NCBI GenBank assembly: GCA_014763615.1
Contig: JACXVB010000008.1
Span: forward strand, 1-64,000
Direction of reading: 5' to 3'
Length of the DNA: 64,000 nucleotides
From: Sphingobacteriales bacterium
GTDB lineage: Bacteria; Bacteroidota; Bacteroidia; Sphingobacteriales; Sphingobacteriaceae
Position 1 is the first letter of the stretch, and the number at the start of each line of letters is the position of its first letter. Below, piece by piece: positions 1 to 9,763 of the stretch. Below the pieces are notes generated by a model. The model saw only the letters and a list, made by a program, of their open reading frames with translations, did not search any database and had not been told where the DNA came from. The position numbers and the translations under genes were made by a program.

Positions 1-126
1 AACAGACCAAGAAAAACATTAAACTTTAAAACTCCTTATCAAGTTTTTATGGCTAATTTTATAATCTGAAAGTTGCGTTTATTACTTGAATGCGCCAATT
101 AATAAGTAAATTGCTTTATAACCAAT

Positions 127-1365
127 ATGATAAACCGCTTCTGGAAGAGATGTTTTGTTTGCCTAATTTGCAATTGCACATTAGTTGGAGCAACTTTTTC
201 TCAGAACACCTATGAATTTAAAGGAAATCGGAAAAGAGAATCTATTGTTTTTACTAAAGCCAGAGGTTTAGTTGTACTCAGCACTTATATCAATGATAAA
301 GGACCTTACAATTTTATTCTCGATTCTGGAGTAGGGTTAATGATTATTACAGACCCAGATTTAAAAGATTCATTAAATCTCAAATATTTAAGAACCATCC
401 AAATAAAAGGTTTAGGCGAAGGAAATACTATTGAAGCTTTTACTACGCCTTATTTAAAAGTGCAAATTGGTTCGGCTATTGCCAAAAGTACCTCGGCTGC
501 AATTTTAGCCAAAGATTTTTTTAACCTATCCAGTTATGCTGGGATACCCATTCACGGTTTAATTGGATACGAGTTTTTTCAAAGCTTTATGGTTCGGATT
601 TATTATGATGCTGGATATATCACAATTTTTAAGAACCAAAAATCAAGGCTTATTAGGAAAGGATACCGAATTCCTATTACCATTGAGCAGAATAAACCTT
701 ATTTGGAAGTCTTCGCTAACCAAGGAGCTCAAAAGAAAATCCCCCTAAAAATGTTGATTGATACCGGCGCTGGGCATCCGATAGCCATAGAATCTGAAGG
801 AGATCATCCATTTCCGTTGCCAGATAAATTTATTCAGGCAAATTTAGGTGTTGGTTTAGGTGGAAATATTAGTGGTTTTATCGGTCGTATTGATGATTTT
901 AGAATAGGGAGGTTTGATTTCAAAAATCCAATTGCCTCTTTTCCATACGATGAAGAAATGGCTGCAAAAGTTAAAGGGATTGATAGAAACGGAAGCATCG
1001 GGAACCAACTTTTAAAAAGATTTGAGGTGGTGTTTGATTACGAGAGAAGTTGTATTTACATAAGGCCTAACAGCAATTTTAAAGAGCCTTTTGAGCATGA
1101 TATGAGTGGGATGGAGCTTTTCTGCACTGGAGACAACTATTCGAGATATTTTGTAAATCGGGTGGAGCCGAATTCTCCAGCCGATGAATTTGGTATCCAA
1201 AAGGGAGATGAAATTTTAAGTATCAACTTTAAACTTGCTCATAAAATGACGATGGATGAAATTACAGAGATGCTAAAATCTAAAGATGGCAGAAACCTCT
1301 ACATAGAAATCGCCAGAGGCGATAATTTAATTAGAGGAGTGCTCACGTTAAAAAGAAGAATCTAA
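127..1365 (+). CDS. Secreted retropepsin-like aspartyl protease with C-terminal PDZ domain
   Basis: The 412-residue product starts with a hydrophobic export signal (about residues 1-25). Two aspartyl-protease signatures are visible: Asp66-Ser-Gly in ILDSGVG and Asp212-Thr-Gly in MLIDTGAG. The enzyme therefore carries two retropepsin-like lobes in one chain, as in the single-chain bacterial aspartyl-protease family of Bacteroidota. From about residue 340 a PDZ domain follows (NSPADEFGIQKGDEILSIN), which usually binds C-terminal peptides or regulates access to the active site. The likely location is the periplasm or cell surface. The first lobe has Ser instead of the common Thr, which is tolerated in the family. 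It lies 71 bp before the next secreted protein on the same strand. Natural substrates cannot be told from sequence. The family call is firm; protease activity is inferred from the motifs. Confidence 0.85.
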   Translation: MINRFWKRCFVCLICNCTLVGATFSQNTYEFKGNRKRESIVFTKARGLVVLSTYINDKGPYNFILDSGVGLMIITDPDLKDSLNLKYLRTIQIKGLGEGNTIEAFTTPYLKVQIGSAIAKSTSAAILAKDFFNLSSYAGIPIHGLIGYEFFQSFMVRIYYDAGYITIFKNQKSRLIRKGYRIPITIEQNKPYLEVFANQGAQKKIPLKMLIDTGAGHPIAIESEGDHPFPLPDKFIQANLGVGLGGNISGFIGRIDDFRIGRFDFKNPIASFPYDEEMAAKVKGIDRNGSIGNQLLKRFEVVFDYERSCIYIRPNSNFKEPFEHDMSGMELFCTGDNYSRYFVNRVEPNSPADEFGIQKGDEILSINFKLAHKMTMDEITEMLKSKDGRNLYIEIARGDNLIRGVLTLKRRI

Positions 1366-1436
1366 TTTGTAATTAATCTGCTACACTATTCTGCTTCAAA
1401 ATTTTTCGTTAACTTGGTAATTCTAATCAGTTTTTT

Positions 1437-4418
1437 ATGAAGAAATTTTTACTTCCTCTACTCGTTTTTACAACGATTACTTATCAAGTTAGTGCCCAGA
1501 AAAACAAAAAAGTAAAGGTCGAAATTCCATCTGCAACTTCAGCCTCAGAGCAATTGGCAAGCTATCAAACCAGAATCAAATTGCTAGAAAATTCATTAGT
1601 CAAAAACCTTCCTTTTGTAAATATTGGTCCAACGGTAATGAGTGGGCGTGTGGTAGATGTTGATGTAGATCAAAATGATCCAACCCATTTTTTTGTAGCC
1701 TATGCATCAGGAGGTTTATGGTACACCCACAATAATGGAATTTCTTTCGAGCCACTTTTTCAGCAAGAAGAAAGCATGTCTCTTGGTGATATTGCGGTAA
1801 ACTGGCAAGACAGTATCATTTGGGTAGGTGCAGGAGAAAACAACAGTAGTCGCTCTTCTTATTCCGGAACAGGGATTTACAAATCTACCGATTGGGGTAA
1901 AACTTGGCAAAATGTAGGTTTACCAGAAACCCAACATATCGGAAGAATAAAACTTCATCCATCAAATCCTAATATTGCTTGGGTGGCAGCAATTGGTCAT
2001 CTCTATTCTCCAAACAAAGAAAGAGGCGTTTATAAAACTACCGATGGTGGTAAAACTTGGAAACAAACTTTGTATATCGATGAAAATACTGGAGCGATAG
2101 ATTTAGCAGTTGATCCTATCCATCCAGATATTTTATACACTGCGGTTTGGTATCGTGAGCGTAAGGCTTGGAATTTTGTAGAAGGAGGGAAAACCTCAGG
2201 GATTTATAAATCTACGGATGGTGGAAACACTTGGGCTTTAGTAACTACGGCAACCAGTGGTTTCCCTACCGGAGATGGAGTGGGTAGAATTGGATTAGCC
2301 ATTTATCCTAAAAATCCTCAAATTATTTATGCTGTTTTAGATAATCAATTTCCGAGGGACGAAAAGAAAGATGAGGATGAAGACAAAAAGGATGAATATA
2401 CCATTGATACATTTGCCAAAATCACCAAAGATGAGTTTGCCGCTTTAGATGATAAAAAACTTGCTTCATTTTTAAAAGAAAACAGATTTCCATCAAAATA
2501 CACTGCCAAAATTGTAAAGCAAAAAGTAGCCGATGAGGAGATTAAACCTCAGGCTATAGCCGAGTTTATTGATGATCCTTATACTTCGGTTTTTTCTGCT
2601 CCACCCAAAGAGGCAGAAGTTTATCGCTCTGATGATGCGGGTAAAACTTGGCGTAAAGTGAATGTGATGGATTTGAAAGGTCTATACAACACTTATGGCT
2701 ATTATTTTGGGCAGATTTCTGTTTCCCCAATTAATCCTGATAAAGTTTACATCATGGGAGTACCTATTTGGAAATCCGTAGATGGAGGAAAAACTTTTCA
2801 ATCTATGGATGCAGCCAATGTACACGCAGACCATCATGCGCTATGGGTTGATCCAAATAAAGATGGTCATTTAATCAATGGAAATGATGGCGGGGTGAAT
2901 ATCTCTTACGATGATGGTAAAACTTGGTTTAAAGCCAATACACCAGCTGTTGGGCAGTTTTATTCTGTAAATTATGACATGGCCAAGCCTTTTAATGTTT
3001 ACGGAGGTTTGCAAGATAATGGTGTTTGGATGGGTCCGTCTGATTATAAATTTAGTTATAACTGGTATGATGATGGAAAATATCCTTATCAACGAGTAGG
3101 CGGAGGCGATGGCATGCAGGTGGTAATTGATACTAGAGATAATAATCTAGTTTATTCCGGTTCTCAATACGGATTTTATAATCGATACAACAAGAAAACA
3201 GGCGAAAGAATGCCTTTTCAGCCTAAGCATGATTTAGGTGAAAAACCTTTGAGATGGAATTGGGAAGCACCAATCCATATCTCTAAGCACAATATGGATG
3301 TGATTTATTTTGGAGCGAATAAATTATTCAGATCCTTAAACCAAGCAGAAGATTTTACTGCTATCTCTCCAGATTTAACCAAAGGAGGTAAAAAAGGAGA
3401 TGTTACTTTTGGTACTTTAACTACGGTAAAAGAATCGCCATTAAAGTTTGGTTTAATTTATACCGGAAGTGATGATGGTTTAGTTTATGTCACCAAAGAT
3501 GGCGGCGTAAATTGGACGAATATTTCTGCTGGTTTGCCAGAAAACCTGTGGATTTCTCAAGTTTATCCATCAGCTTTTGCCGAAGGAACAGTGTATGTTT
3601 CTTTAAACGGTTACCGGTGGGATAACTTCAACTCCTATGTTTATCAATCCAAAGATTATGGGCAAACTTGGATAAAAATCGGTGTAAACTTACCTGCCGA
3701 GCCTGTAAATGTGATTAAAGAAGATCCTGCAAACAAAAATGTCATTTATGTGGGTACAGATCATGGTTTATATGTGAGCTTTAATCAAGGGATAACTTTT
3801 GATGCCTTTAGTGGAGGTTTGCCGGCTGTTCCTGTACATGATTTGGTGGTGCAACCCCGCGATCATGAATTGGTAGTAGCTACGCATGGCAGATCATTAT
3901 GGAAGGCGGACGTAAATCAATTAGAGCAAATGACGGTAGATTTGATGAAAAAGCCCATTAGTTTATTTAAAATGGAAAGTGTAAACGCCAGTTCTTCTTG
4001 GGGAAGAAAAATGTATAATGGTGAATTTTTTGAGCCTAAAATACAGATTCCATACTATGCCAGCCAAACCGGAACAGCAATAATTACCATCAGTACAGAA
4101 GATGGTACCGTTCTTAAAAGTTTTATTGATAATGCTGAGGTAGGTTTAAATTTTGCACAATATGATTTTTCTTTTGATAAAACTAAAGCTGTAGATCTCG
4201 CGAAAGCAAATCAATCAAAAAAAGAAATTAAAAATGCAGATAATGGCAACCTTTATTTACCCGCCGGAAAATATACCATTACCATCAACCTAAATGGAAA
4301 TAAGGATACTAAACCACTCACTTTAGTAGAAGGGAATGGAGGAAAAAGAAGTTTTGAGCCTGAAGCTAAAGGAGAGCCAGAAGAGGAGGAACCAGACGGA
4401 ATGGTAGAAATTAAGTAA
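1437..4418 (+). CDS. Secreted BNR/Asp-box repeat (sortilin/Vps10-like beta-propeller) protein
   Basis: The 993-residue product has a signal peptide ending near SAQ (about residue 20). The body is built of repeated Asp-box motifs: STDWGKTW, TTDGGKTW, STDGGNTW, SDDAGKTW, SVDGGKTF, TKDGGVNW and SKDYGQTW. These are the turns of a multi-bladed beta-propeller related to sialidase and Vps10/sortilin domains. A charged Lys/Asp/Glu-rich insert (about residues 305-380) interrupts the propeller, and the acidic tail is Glu/Pro rich. No sialidase catalytic set (Arg triad) is obvious, so a glycosidase role should not be assumed. Such proteins are common in Bacteroidota, often near peptidases, as here, where a large metalloprotease follows. 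Function is unknown; a binding or scaffold role outside the cytoplasm is the inference. Confidence 0.8.
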   Translation: MKKFLLPLLVFTTITYQVSAQKNKKVKVEIPSATSASEQLASYQTRIKLLENSLVKNLPFVNIGPTVMSGRVVDVDVDQNDPTHFFVAYASGGLWYTHNNGISFEPLFQQEESMSLGDIAVNWQDSIIWVGAGENNSSRSSYSGTGIYKSTDWGKTWQNVGLPETQHIGRIKLHPSNPNIAWVAAIGHLYSPNKERGVYKTTDGGKTWKQTLYIDENTGAIDLAVDPIHPDILYTAVWYRERKAWNFVEGGKTSGIYKSTDGGNTWALVTTATSGFPTGDGVGRIGLAIYPKNPQIIYAVLDNQFPRDEKKDEDEDKKDEYTIDTFAKITKDEFAALDDKKLASFLKENRFPSKYTAKIVKQKVADEEIKPQAIAEFIDDPYTSVFSAPPKEAEVYRSDDAGKTWRKVNVMDLKGLYNTYGYYFGQISVSPINPDKVYIMGVPIWKSVDGGKTFQSMDAANVHADHHALWVDPNKDGHLINGNDGGVNISYDDGKTWFKANTPAVGQFYSVNYDMAKPFNVYGGLQDNGVWMGPSDYKFSYNWYDDGKYPYQRVGGGDGMQVVIDTRDNNLVYSGSQYGFYNRYNKKTGERMPFQPKHDLGEKPLRWNWEAPIHISKHNMDVIYFGANKLFRSLNQAEDFTAISPDLTKGGKKGDVTFGTLTTVKESPLKFGLIYTGSDDGLVYVTKDGGVNWTNISAGLPENLWISQVYPSAFAEGTVYVSLNGYRWDNFNSYVYQSKDYGQTWIKIGVNLPAEPVNVIKEDPANKNVIYVGTDHGLYVSFNQGITFDAFSGGLPAVPVHDLVVQPRDHELVVATHGRSLWKADVNQLEQMTVDLMKKPISLFKMESVNASSSWGRKMYNGEFFEPKIQIPYYASQTGTAIITISTEDGTVLKSFIDNAEVGLNFAQYDFSFDKTKAVDLAKANQSKKEIKNADNGNLYLPAGKYTITINLNGNKDTKPLTLVEGNGGKRSFEPEAKGEPEEEEPDGMVEIK

Positions 4419-4463
4419 CAAAGTAGTTATCTATATCGGCGTAAGCTCAGGTATTGATACATT

Positions 4464-4501
4464 AGATAGATTAAATTTTAAAAGATAGATTAAATTTTAA
4501 A
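4464..4501. repeat. Exact 19-bp tandem duplication in leader of the metalloprotease gene
   Basis: AGATAGATTAAATTTTAAA occurs twice back to back (4464-4482 and 4483-4501), ending 10 bp before the next start codon. The duplication is exact. It could be slippage noise or could change the spacing of the translation start region. Confidence 0.85.
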
Positions 4502-4511
4502 AATTAAATGT

Positions 4512-7028
4512 ATGAACAAAAACCTACAACTTCTTAAAGTAGTTGGAGTGTTGTCTTTATCAGTAGCGATTGGTGCATGTTCGGCTCAAAAAAAAGCCAA
4601 AACACCTGTGTCATCCACTTCTGCAATGGCAGCTAAACCAGCTGGAGGCCCTATGGGAGGCAAAAAAGATGCGGGCATCAAACCTTTTAAAGATGTAATT
4701 ACTGCAAAAGCCAAAAAAGACGAAGGCTTATTTAATGTGTATTCTCAAGAAGGGAAATATTTTTATGAAATTCCTGATTCCTTGTTAGGGAGAGAAATGT
4801 TAACCGTCACTCGCTACGTAAAAGTTCCATCAATTGAAGGAACTTATGGTGGAGAAGAAGTAAACGAACAAGTTTGGACCTGGGAAAGAAAAGGCGACAA
4901 AATTTTATTAAAAGTGCCTTCTTACACCAATATCGCTGATAAGCAAAGTGATATTTATGAATCGGTAAGAAACTCTAATCTAGCTCCAATTTTGGCTTCA
5001 TTTGATATCAAAGCCTTAAGCAAAGATTCATCTGGAGTGGTGATTGATGTAACCGATATGTGGGCTAAAGATGTAAGTGCTTTAGGTTTGAACCAAAGAA
5101 GCAAAATGGCTTATAAAATCAGCAGATTAGACGATTCTCGTTCTTACATTGATACCATTAAATCATTCCCCATCAACATCGAAGCAAGAAGTATGAAAAC
5201 TTATTTTGCTAATAATGCACCAGGTGATGGTTCTATCGGTTCTATGTCTGTAGAGTTAAATACTTCTATGGTATTATTGCCAAAAACGCCAATGGAGCCA
5301 AGAATGTATGATGATAGAATAGGTTTCTTCTCTAGAAGGCAAACAGATTATAGCATTAACGACCAAAAAGCAACCGTAACCAGATATGTGGCGAGATGGC
5401 GTTTAGAGCCAAAAGATCCTGCGGCTTACGCCAGAGGAGAATTGGTAGAGCCTAAAAAGCAAATCGTTTATTATATCGATCCGGCTACGCCGAAAAAATG
5501 GGTTCCATATTTAATTGAAGGCGTTAAAGATTGGAATAAAGCTTTTGAGCAAGCCGGTTTTAAAAATGCAATTACTGCCAAGGCAGCACCAACAGATGAT
5601 CCAGATTGGTCGCCTGAAGATGCTAGATACTCTACTATCCGTTATTTTGCTTCTGATATTGAGAATGCTTATGGTCCTCACATTTCTGATCCACGTTCAG
5701 GAGAAATCATTGAATCTGATATAGGTTGGTATCACAACGTGATGACTTTGGTTCACGATTGGTTCTTTGTGCAAACCGCTGCTGTTAATCCAGCTGCAAG
5801 AGCACCACACTTTAGTGATGAATTAATGGGTCAGTTAATCCGTTTTGTGTCTTCACACGAGGTGGGTCATACCTTAGGTTTAGCACATAACTTTGGTTCA
5901 AGTGTGGCTTTCCCTGTTGATTCTTTACGTTCTCCAACTTTCACCAATAAAATGGGCGGTACTGCACCTTCTATTATGGATTACGCTCGATTTAACTACA
6001 TCGCTCAACCAGGTGATGGCGTTACCCAGTTTTATCCAGGGATTGGAGTTTATGATAAATGGGCAATAAAATGGGGTTATACTTATTTAAACAAACCTTT
6101 AAGTGAAGAAACTGCCGTATTAAATAAATGGACAGTGGATAAAGCAGGCGACCCTTTATACTTTTATGGTCAACAAACCGGAAGCCCTATTGATCCAAGA
6201 TCACAATCAGAAGATTTAGGGGATGACGCAGTAAAAGCTTCTACTTATGGTATCGCTAACTTAAAGCGTATCCTTCCTAATATCGAAAAATGGACTTATG
6301 AGGAAGGTAAGCCTTATGATAATTTAGAAGAGCTTTATGGCGAGGTGATGAACCAATTTTTGCGTTATATGGGACATGTGAGAGCAAGCATCGGTGGTAT
6401 TTATGAGAATGATAAAACCTACGAGCAAAAAGGAGCCGTTTACACGCATGTACCAAAACCTAAGCAAGAAGCTTCTACTAAATTTATCGTTGATCAAGCT
6501 TTTAAAACACCAACTTGGATGTTTGATGAAGCCGAATTGGCTAAGTTTGATAATGCTGATATGGTGGACAGAATCAGAAGAATGCAAACCAGTGTTTTAA
6601 ACGGAATTTTAGATTTCGGACGTTTAGCTAGAGTAATTGATAATTCGGCCAAAAACGGTAATGCTGCTTATGGTATTGACGAGTTATTTGATGATTTGCA
6701 TAAAGGTATTTGGACAGAGTTAGCTAGCGGTTCAAATATTGATACTTACCGTAGAAACTTACAAAGAGCGTATATCGAAAGATTAGAATATTTGATGACT
6801 AAAGATCAAGAAGTGCCACAAGGAATTCCGGCAGAGTATGCCAGAATGTTCTTAGGCACCAGAATTGATGCTTCACAATCAGATATCAGACCAATAGCTC
6901 GTATGGAGTTAACCAGATTACAAGCTGAAATTAAGAGAGCTTTACCGCGTTACAGTAATACGGTTTTAAAAGCTCATTTATTAGACGCTTTAGCTAGAAT
7001 TGATGCGATTTTGAATCCAAAAGGATAA
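4512..7028 (+). CDS. Zinc-dependent metalloprotease lipoprotein (DUF5117/DUF5118/DUF4953 family)
   Basis: The 838-residue product begins with a lipoprotein signal ending at the lipobox IGAC. The catalytic signature is HEVGHTLGLAHNFGSS, an extended HExxHxxGxxH zinc site of metzincin type with His449 as the first ligand; Glu450 would be the general base. A downstream Met-turn candidate is SIMDYARFNY (about residue 490). The layout (N-terminal DUF5118, DUF5117, then the DUF4953 peptidase domain) matches the large secreted metalloproteases common in Bacteroidota, and the length is normal for them. It should sit lipid-anchored on the outer membrane or in the periplasm. It follows the propeller protein by 93 bp on the same strand and ends at a strong terminator. 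The substrate is unknown. Confidence 0.88.
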   Translation: MNKNLQLLKVVGVLSLSVAIGACSAQKKAKTPVSSTSAMAAKPAGGPMGGKKDAGIKPFKDVITAKAKKDEGLFNVYSQEGKYFYEIPDSLLGREMLTVTRYVKVPSIEGTYGGEEVNEQVWTWERKGDKILLKVPSYTNIADKQSDIYESVRNSNLAPILASFDIKALSKDSSGVVIDVTDMWAKDVSALGLNQRSKMAYKISRLDDSRSYIDTIKSFPINIEARSMKTYFANNAPGDGSIGSMSVELNTSMVLLPKTPMEPRMYDDRIGFFSRRQTDYSINDQKATVTRYVARWRLEPKDPAAYARGELVEPKKQIVYYIDPATPKKWVPYLIEGVKDWNKAFEQAGFKNAITAKAAPTDDPDWSPEDARYSTIRYFASDIENAYGPHISDPRSGEIIESDIGWYHNVMTLVHDWFFVQTAAVNPAARAPHFSDELMGQLIRFVSSHEVGHTLGLAHNFGSSVAFPVDSLRSPTFTNKMGGTAPSIMDYARFNYIAQPGDGVTQFYPGIGVYDKWAIKWGYTYLNKPLSEETAVLNKWTVDKAGDPLYFYGQQTGSPIDPRSQSEDLGDDAVKASTYGIANLKRILPNIEKWTYEEGKPYDNLEELYGEVMNQFLRYMGHVRASIGGIYENDKTYEQKGAVYTHVPKPKQEASTKFIVDQAFKTPTWMFDEAELAKFDNADMVDRIRRMQTSVLNGILDFGRLARVIDNSAKNGNAAYGIDELFDDLHKGIWTELASGSNIDTYRRNLQRAYIERLEYLMTKDQEVPQGIPAEYARMFLGTRIDASQSDIRPIARMELTRLQAEIKRALPRYSNTVLKAHLLDALARIDAILNPKG

Positions 7029-7051
7029 GCACAAATTAAGCTCATAAAAAA

Positions 7052-7081
7052 GGGTGATAATCTAATTATCGCCCTTTTTTT
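7052..7081 (+). terminator. Rho-independent terminator after the metalloprotease gene
   Basis: GGGTGATAAT (7052-7061), loop CTA, ATTATCGCCC (7065-7074), then a T run. The stem is 10 bp with one G-T pair. The stop codon of the decayed gene on the other strand lies inside it. Confidence 0.85.
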
Positions 7082-7400
7082 ATAGCATTAAAAACCTGGT
7101 CTAAATCTTTATCACTATCATGATAGAGAATTAAATGCCCTGAGGCATTGTAAACATAAATGCCAGGATATTTTTTAGGATGAAAACTGTAAATAAACTG
7201 ATTGATTTCCTAAATTATCGGCCATTCTTTCAATTTTTCAACCCTGTCCCCTGCTCCAAACACTAACTTTATCACCTAATTTTTGTAGATGATGAGGCAC
7301 ATTTAAAAGTGCCTTCACTAGGCTGCGGACCATTAGGTAAAATATCCCATAAGATTTCTCTAAAACAAATAATAGCAGCCTGTTGTGACGACTCTTTCAT
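7066..7400 (-). pseudogene. Decayed gene, about 110 codons, broken by frameshifts
   Basis: On the minus strand an ATG at 7400 opens a good reading (MKESSQQAAIICFREILWDI), which runs into a stop unless the frame shifts near 7305. The shifted frame reads VPHHLQKLGDKVSVWS and then meets TGA and later TAA. A third stretch in another frame (FHPKKYPGIYVYNASGHLIL) runs cleanly to a stop at 7066. All pieces look like real protein and lie in the expected order, so this is a recently broken gene rather than noise. The last part resembles the end of a thioredoxin-like fold (PGIYVYN...G), which is only a suggestion. It is immediately upstream of, and on the same strand as, the end of the FAD oxidoreductase gene at 7417-8694. 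The family is not recognised. Confidence 0.55.
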
Positions 7401-7416
7401 TGATTTAAAGCTTTGT

Positions 7417-8694
7417 TTACCTCAAAAAATAGCCATTAAAATCAACATTCACATTAAATGGAGATAAATATCGATCAGCTAAAATGGCAAATTCTTTTTT
7501 GCTAAGAATATGTTGTTCATCAAAATCAGTATCAAAATGGTATCTCGATTTCCAATCCGTAGTGATCTCTTTTTGGGTATAATAAGGGTCTTTTGCGGTG
7601 GTGAAACTTGCTAAGCTTATAAAGTTGGCCAATTTTACATCCGTTTCTTGTTTATGCTCTAAAAACCAAATTTTAGAACGTGGGTAAAGCTCCATTAATA
7701 TCGATTTGATATCCTCAATTTTCACTTTTTCATCCGGATGAAACTCACCCGTTTTAAAATCAAACTTTAGCAAACCACTAGCAATTATTTTTTGCGTTGG
7801 GTAAAAGGCAGAATCTGTAACTGCAAGATCTAAAACGGGATAAAGGAAACTTTTATAGGTAAAAACTTCGCCCTGTGTCATTCTGATATTTGCTTTAGCT
7901 GGCGTGGTATCGAAAAACGGTCCGAAGGCGGCTAGTGCACCCACCGCTTGCCCCATGTTGGTCCAAAGAGCCACATTTTGTAAATCTGCTTTCTTAAAAA
8001 ATTTGAAGGCGGCATCAGAAATAATCAAAACATTGGGTTTATCTCTCGGGATAAAAACACCTAAAGGAATATATTCTAGGGTACTATCTTTCCCAAAACC
8101 TGCAGCCCCGCTGGTTCTATAAAGCAATTGTGTTTGCGCATAAGGGGTGGTTTTTTGAGCCAAATTATAATTTACCAAGCTCTGAAAGTGTCCCTCATTA
8201 TCAAAATCAATGATTCCATTTTGAAACAGCGGAGAGTTTTTGTAATCGCTACTGGCATCTAATAAAACCTTACATTTTAGGTCTGCTTTTTTATTATTGA
8301 TGATGACTTTTACCTCCCAACCATTCTTCTTTTCTTCAATACTTAATGGTACTGTGGCTCTTAAAAAGCTTAAGTTTTTGGTTTTTTTAACCAAATCTTC
8401 TAGCACTTTCTCCGGAGTGGTTTGGGTGCTGTCTGCTGCTTTTTGATAAGCCTCATTCCATTCTTTCCAAAATCCTAAATTAAAAGCAGGCACTTTTAAT
8501 GATAAAGTTGGGTTGCTCATTAATGAACTATCAGGTAATAGTAAAAGGGTTTTAACTCCGCTTCTGGCAGCTTGGATTGCTGCACTCGCTCCGGCAACAG
8601 AACCTCCAAAAACAATCACATCAGGTTTGGTTTGCGCTTTAACTTGTATAGAGGTTATCCATAAGATAATCCAGAAATATCTTTTTATCATCAT
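7417..8694 (-). CDS. Secreted FAD-dependent oxidoreductase (FAD_oxidored family)
   Basis: The 425-residue product has an N-terminal signal peptide (about residues 1-20, ending near VKA). Directly after it comes a Rossmann dinucleotide-binding site, VIVFGGSVAGASAAIQAARSG, a GxGxxG variant that begins with GGSVAG. This fits the FAD-dependent oxidoreductase family of exported Bacteroidota proteins, in which the flavin site follows the signal peptide. Full-length family members are often longer (500 or more residues), so this is a short version. The C-terminal third shows no known domain. The substrate cannot be inferred and no pathway partner is adjacent. ATG ATG at the start leaves a one-codon ambiguity. 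The fold is fairly certain; the reaction is unknown. Confidence 0.75.
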   Translation of the reverse strand: MMIKRYFWIILWITSIQVKAQTKPDVIVFGGSVAGASAAIQAARSGVKTLLLLPDSSLMSNPTLSLKVPAFNLGFWKEWNEAYQKAADSTQTTPEKVLEDLVKKTKNLSFLRATVPLSIEEKKNGWEVKVIINNKKADLKCKVLLDASSDYKNSPLFQNGIIDFDNEGHFQSLVNYNLAQKTTPYAQTQLLYRTSGAAGFGKDSTLEYIPLGVFIPRDKPNVLIISDAAFKFFKKADLQNVALWTNMGQAVGALAAFGPFFDTTPAKANIRMTQGEVFTYKSFLYPVLDLAVTDSAFYPTQKIIASGLLKFDFKTGEFHPDEKVKIEDIKSILMELYPRSKIWFLEHKQETDVKLANFISLASFTTAKDPYYTQKEITTDWKSRYHFDTDFDEQHILSKKEFAILADRYLSPFNVNVDFNGYFLR

Positions 8695-8921
8695 GGCAAA
8701 ATTAACGTAATCTGAACAAATAAATTTTTTGAACTCCTATTTTAACAATATTTAACTTGAAAAGTGAAGCCATTATTTGCTTCTTTTTGTTTTTTTGAAG
8801 TACAATAGTTACGCTAAAATGAACCCTATAGATTAAAATTACGTTGATATGATTCTATTTTTCTGAAAAAATCATGTATTTTTAAATGTTTGATAATTAA
8901 AACCTTCCTTTCTTTTTTTGG

Positions 8922-9761
8922 ATGGATTTTTTGCCCTTTATGATCGACGTTTTACCCATATTTCCTGATTTAAATGAAGCACTAATTGATGTGCTTAAAA
9001 GTTTAAAACCTCAAGATTGGGAAAGAAAAACAGTTTGTGCAAACTGGACTGTTAAAGACATTGCTGTACATTTATTAGATACTAACCTGAGACGCCTATC
9101 TATTGGCAGAGATGGTCATTCTTTTCTAAAAAACAAACAGTTTGCCACTTATGAGGAGATGGTTGATTTTTTAAACGGCTTAAACGCAGATTGGGTGAAG
9201 GCGATGAAGAGAGTAAGCACCCCCATTTTGATTGAAATGATTGAAAAATATCAAGAGGAGCTGCTGGATTATTTCGCAGACTTAGACCCTTTTGAAATGG
9301 CGATTTTTCCGGTAAGGTGGGCGGGCAAAGAACACTCAGAGAATTGGTTTGATATTGCCAGAGAATATACAGAACGATGGTTACATCAACAACAAATACG
9401 GCAGGCATTAAATAACCAGGATTTATTACATGCAAAGTTTTATTTTCCTTATTTGAAAATCGCCATTCAGGCTTTACCCTATACTTACTTAAAGGTGAAA
9501 GCACCATTGGGCAGCATCGTTAAAGTAGAGATTGTAGGAGAAGCTGGAGGTGCATGGGCCATCATGAAAGGAAAGAATTTTTGGAATTTTATTGATAGTG
9601 AAGTGGAAGAACCCAATGCCCTCATTTACATTGACCAACAAATTGCATGGCTCTTGTTTTCCAAAGGAATTTCTCCGTTGGATGCAGGACAATATTACCA
9701 ATTACATGGCGACACAGAATTGGCGAGTCATGCTTTAAAAATGATTGCGGTAATGACCTAA
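8922..9761 (+). CDS. DinB-fold protein with maleylpyruvate isomerase-type N-terminal domain
   Basis: The 279-residue product has the mycothiol-dependent maleylpyruvate isomerase N-domain pattern near its start: a helix, then WERKTVCANWTVKDIAVHLLDTNLRR (split here as WTVKDIAVHLLDT). The His in that helix is the usual first metal ligand of the DinB four-helix-bundle superfamily. Members are thiol-dependent transferases or metal hydrolases. Bacteroidota lack mycothiol, so the thiol partner is unknown. A second start at 8940 (MIDVLPIFPDL) is also plausible, since family members often begin there. The next gene, 2 bp downstream, is a second DinB-fold protein, so the two are probably co-transcribed and may act in the same detoxification step (inference). 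Confidence 0.75.
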   Translation: MDFLPFMIDVLPIFPDLNEALIDVLKSLKPQDWERKTVCANWTVKDIAVHLLDTNLRRLSIGRDGHSFLKNKQFATYEEMVDFLNGLNADWVKAMKRVSTPILIEMIEKYQEELLDYFADLDPFEMAIFPVRWAGKEHSENWFDIAREYTERWLHQQQIRQALNNQDLLHAKFYFPYLKIAIQALPYTYLKVKAPLGSIVKVEIVGEAGGAWAIMKGKNFWNFIDSEVEEPNALIYIDQQIAWLLFSKGISPLDAGQYYQLHGDTELASHALKMIAVMT

Positions 9762-9763
9762 AT

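Noticed and set aside
107-114. Possible -7 box TAAATTGC before the first protease gene
   Set aside because: It matches the TAnnTTTG pattern poorly and would place the start only a few bases from the ATG.
9100-9507. 135-codon minus-strand frame inside the DinB-fold gene
   Set aside because: It is a shadow of a well-supported gene on the other strand and matches no known pattern.
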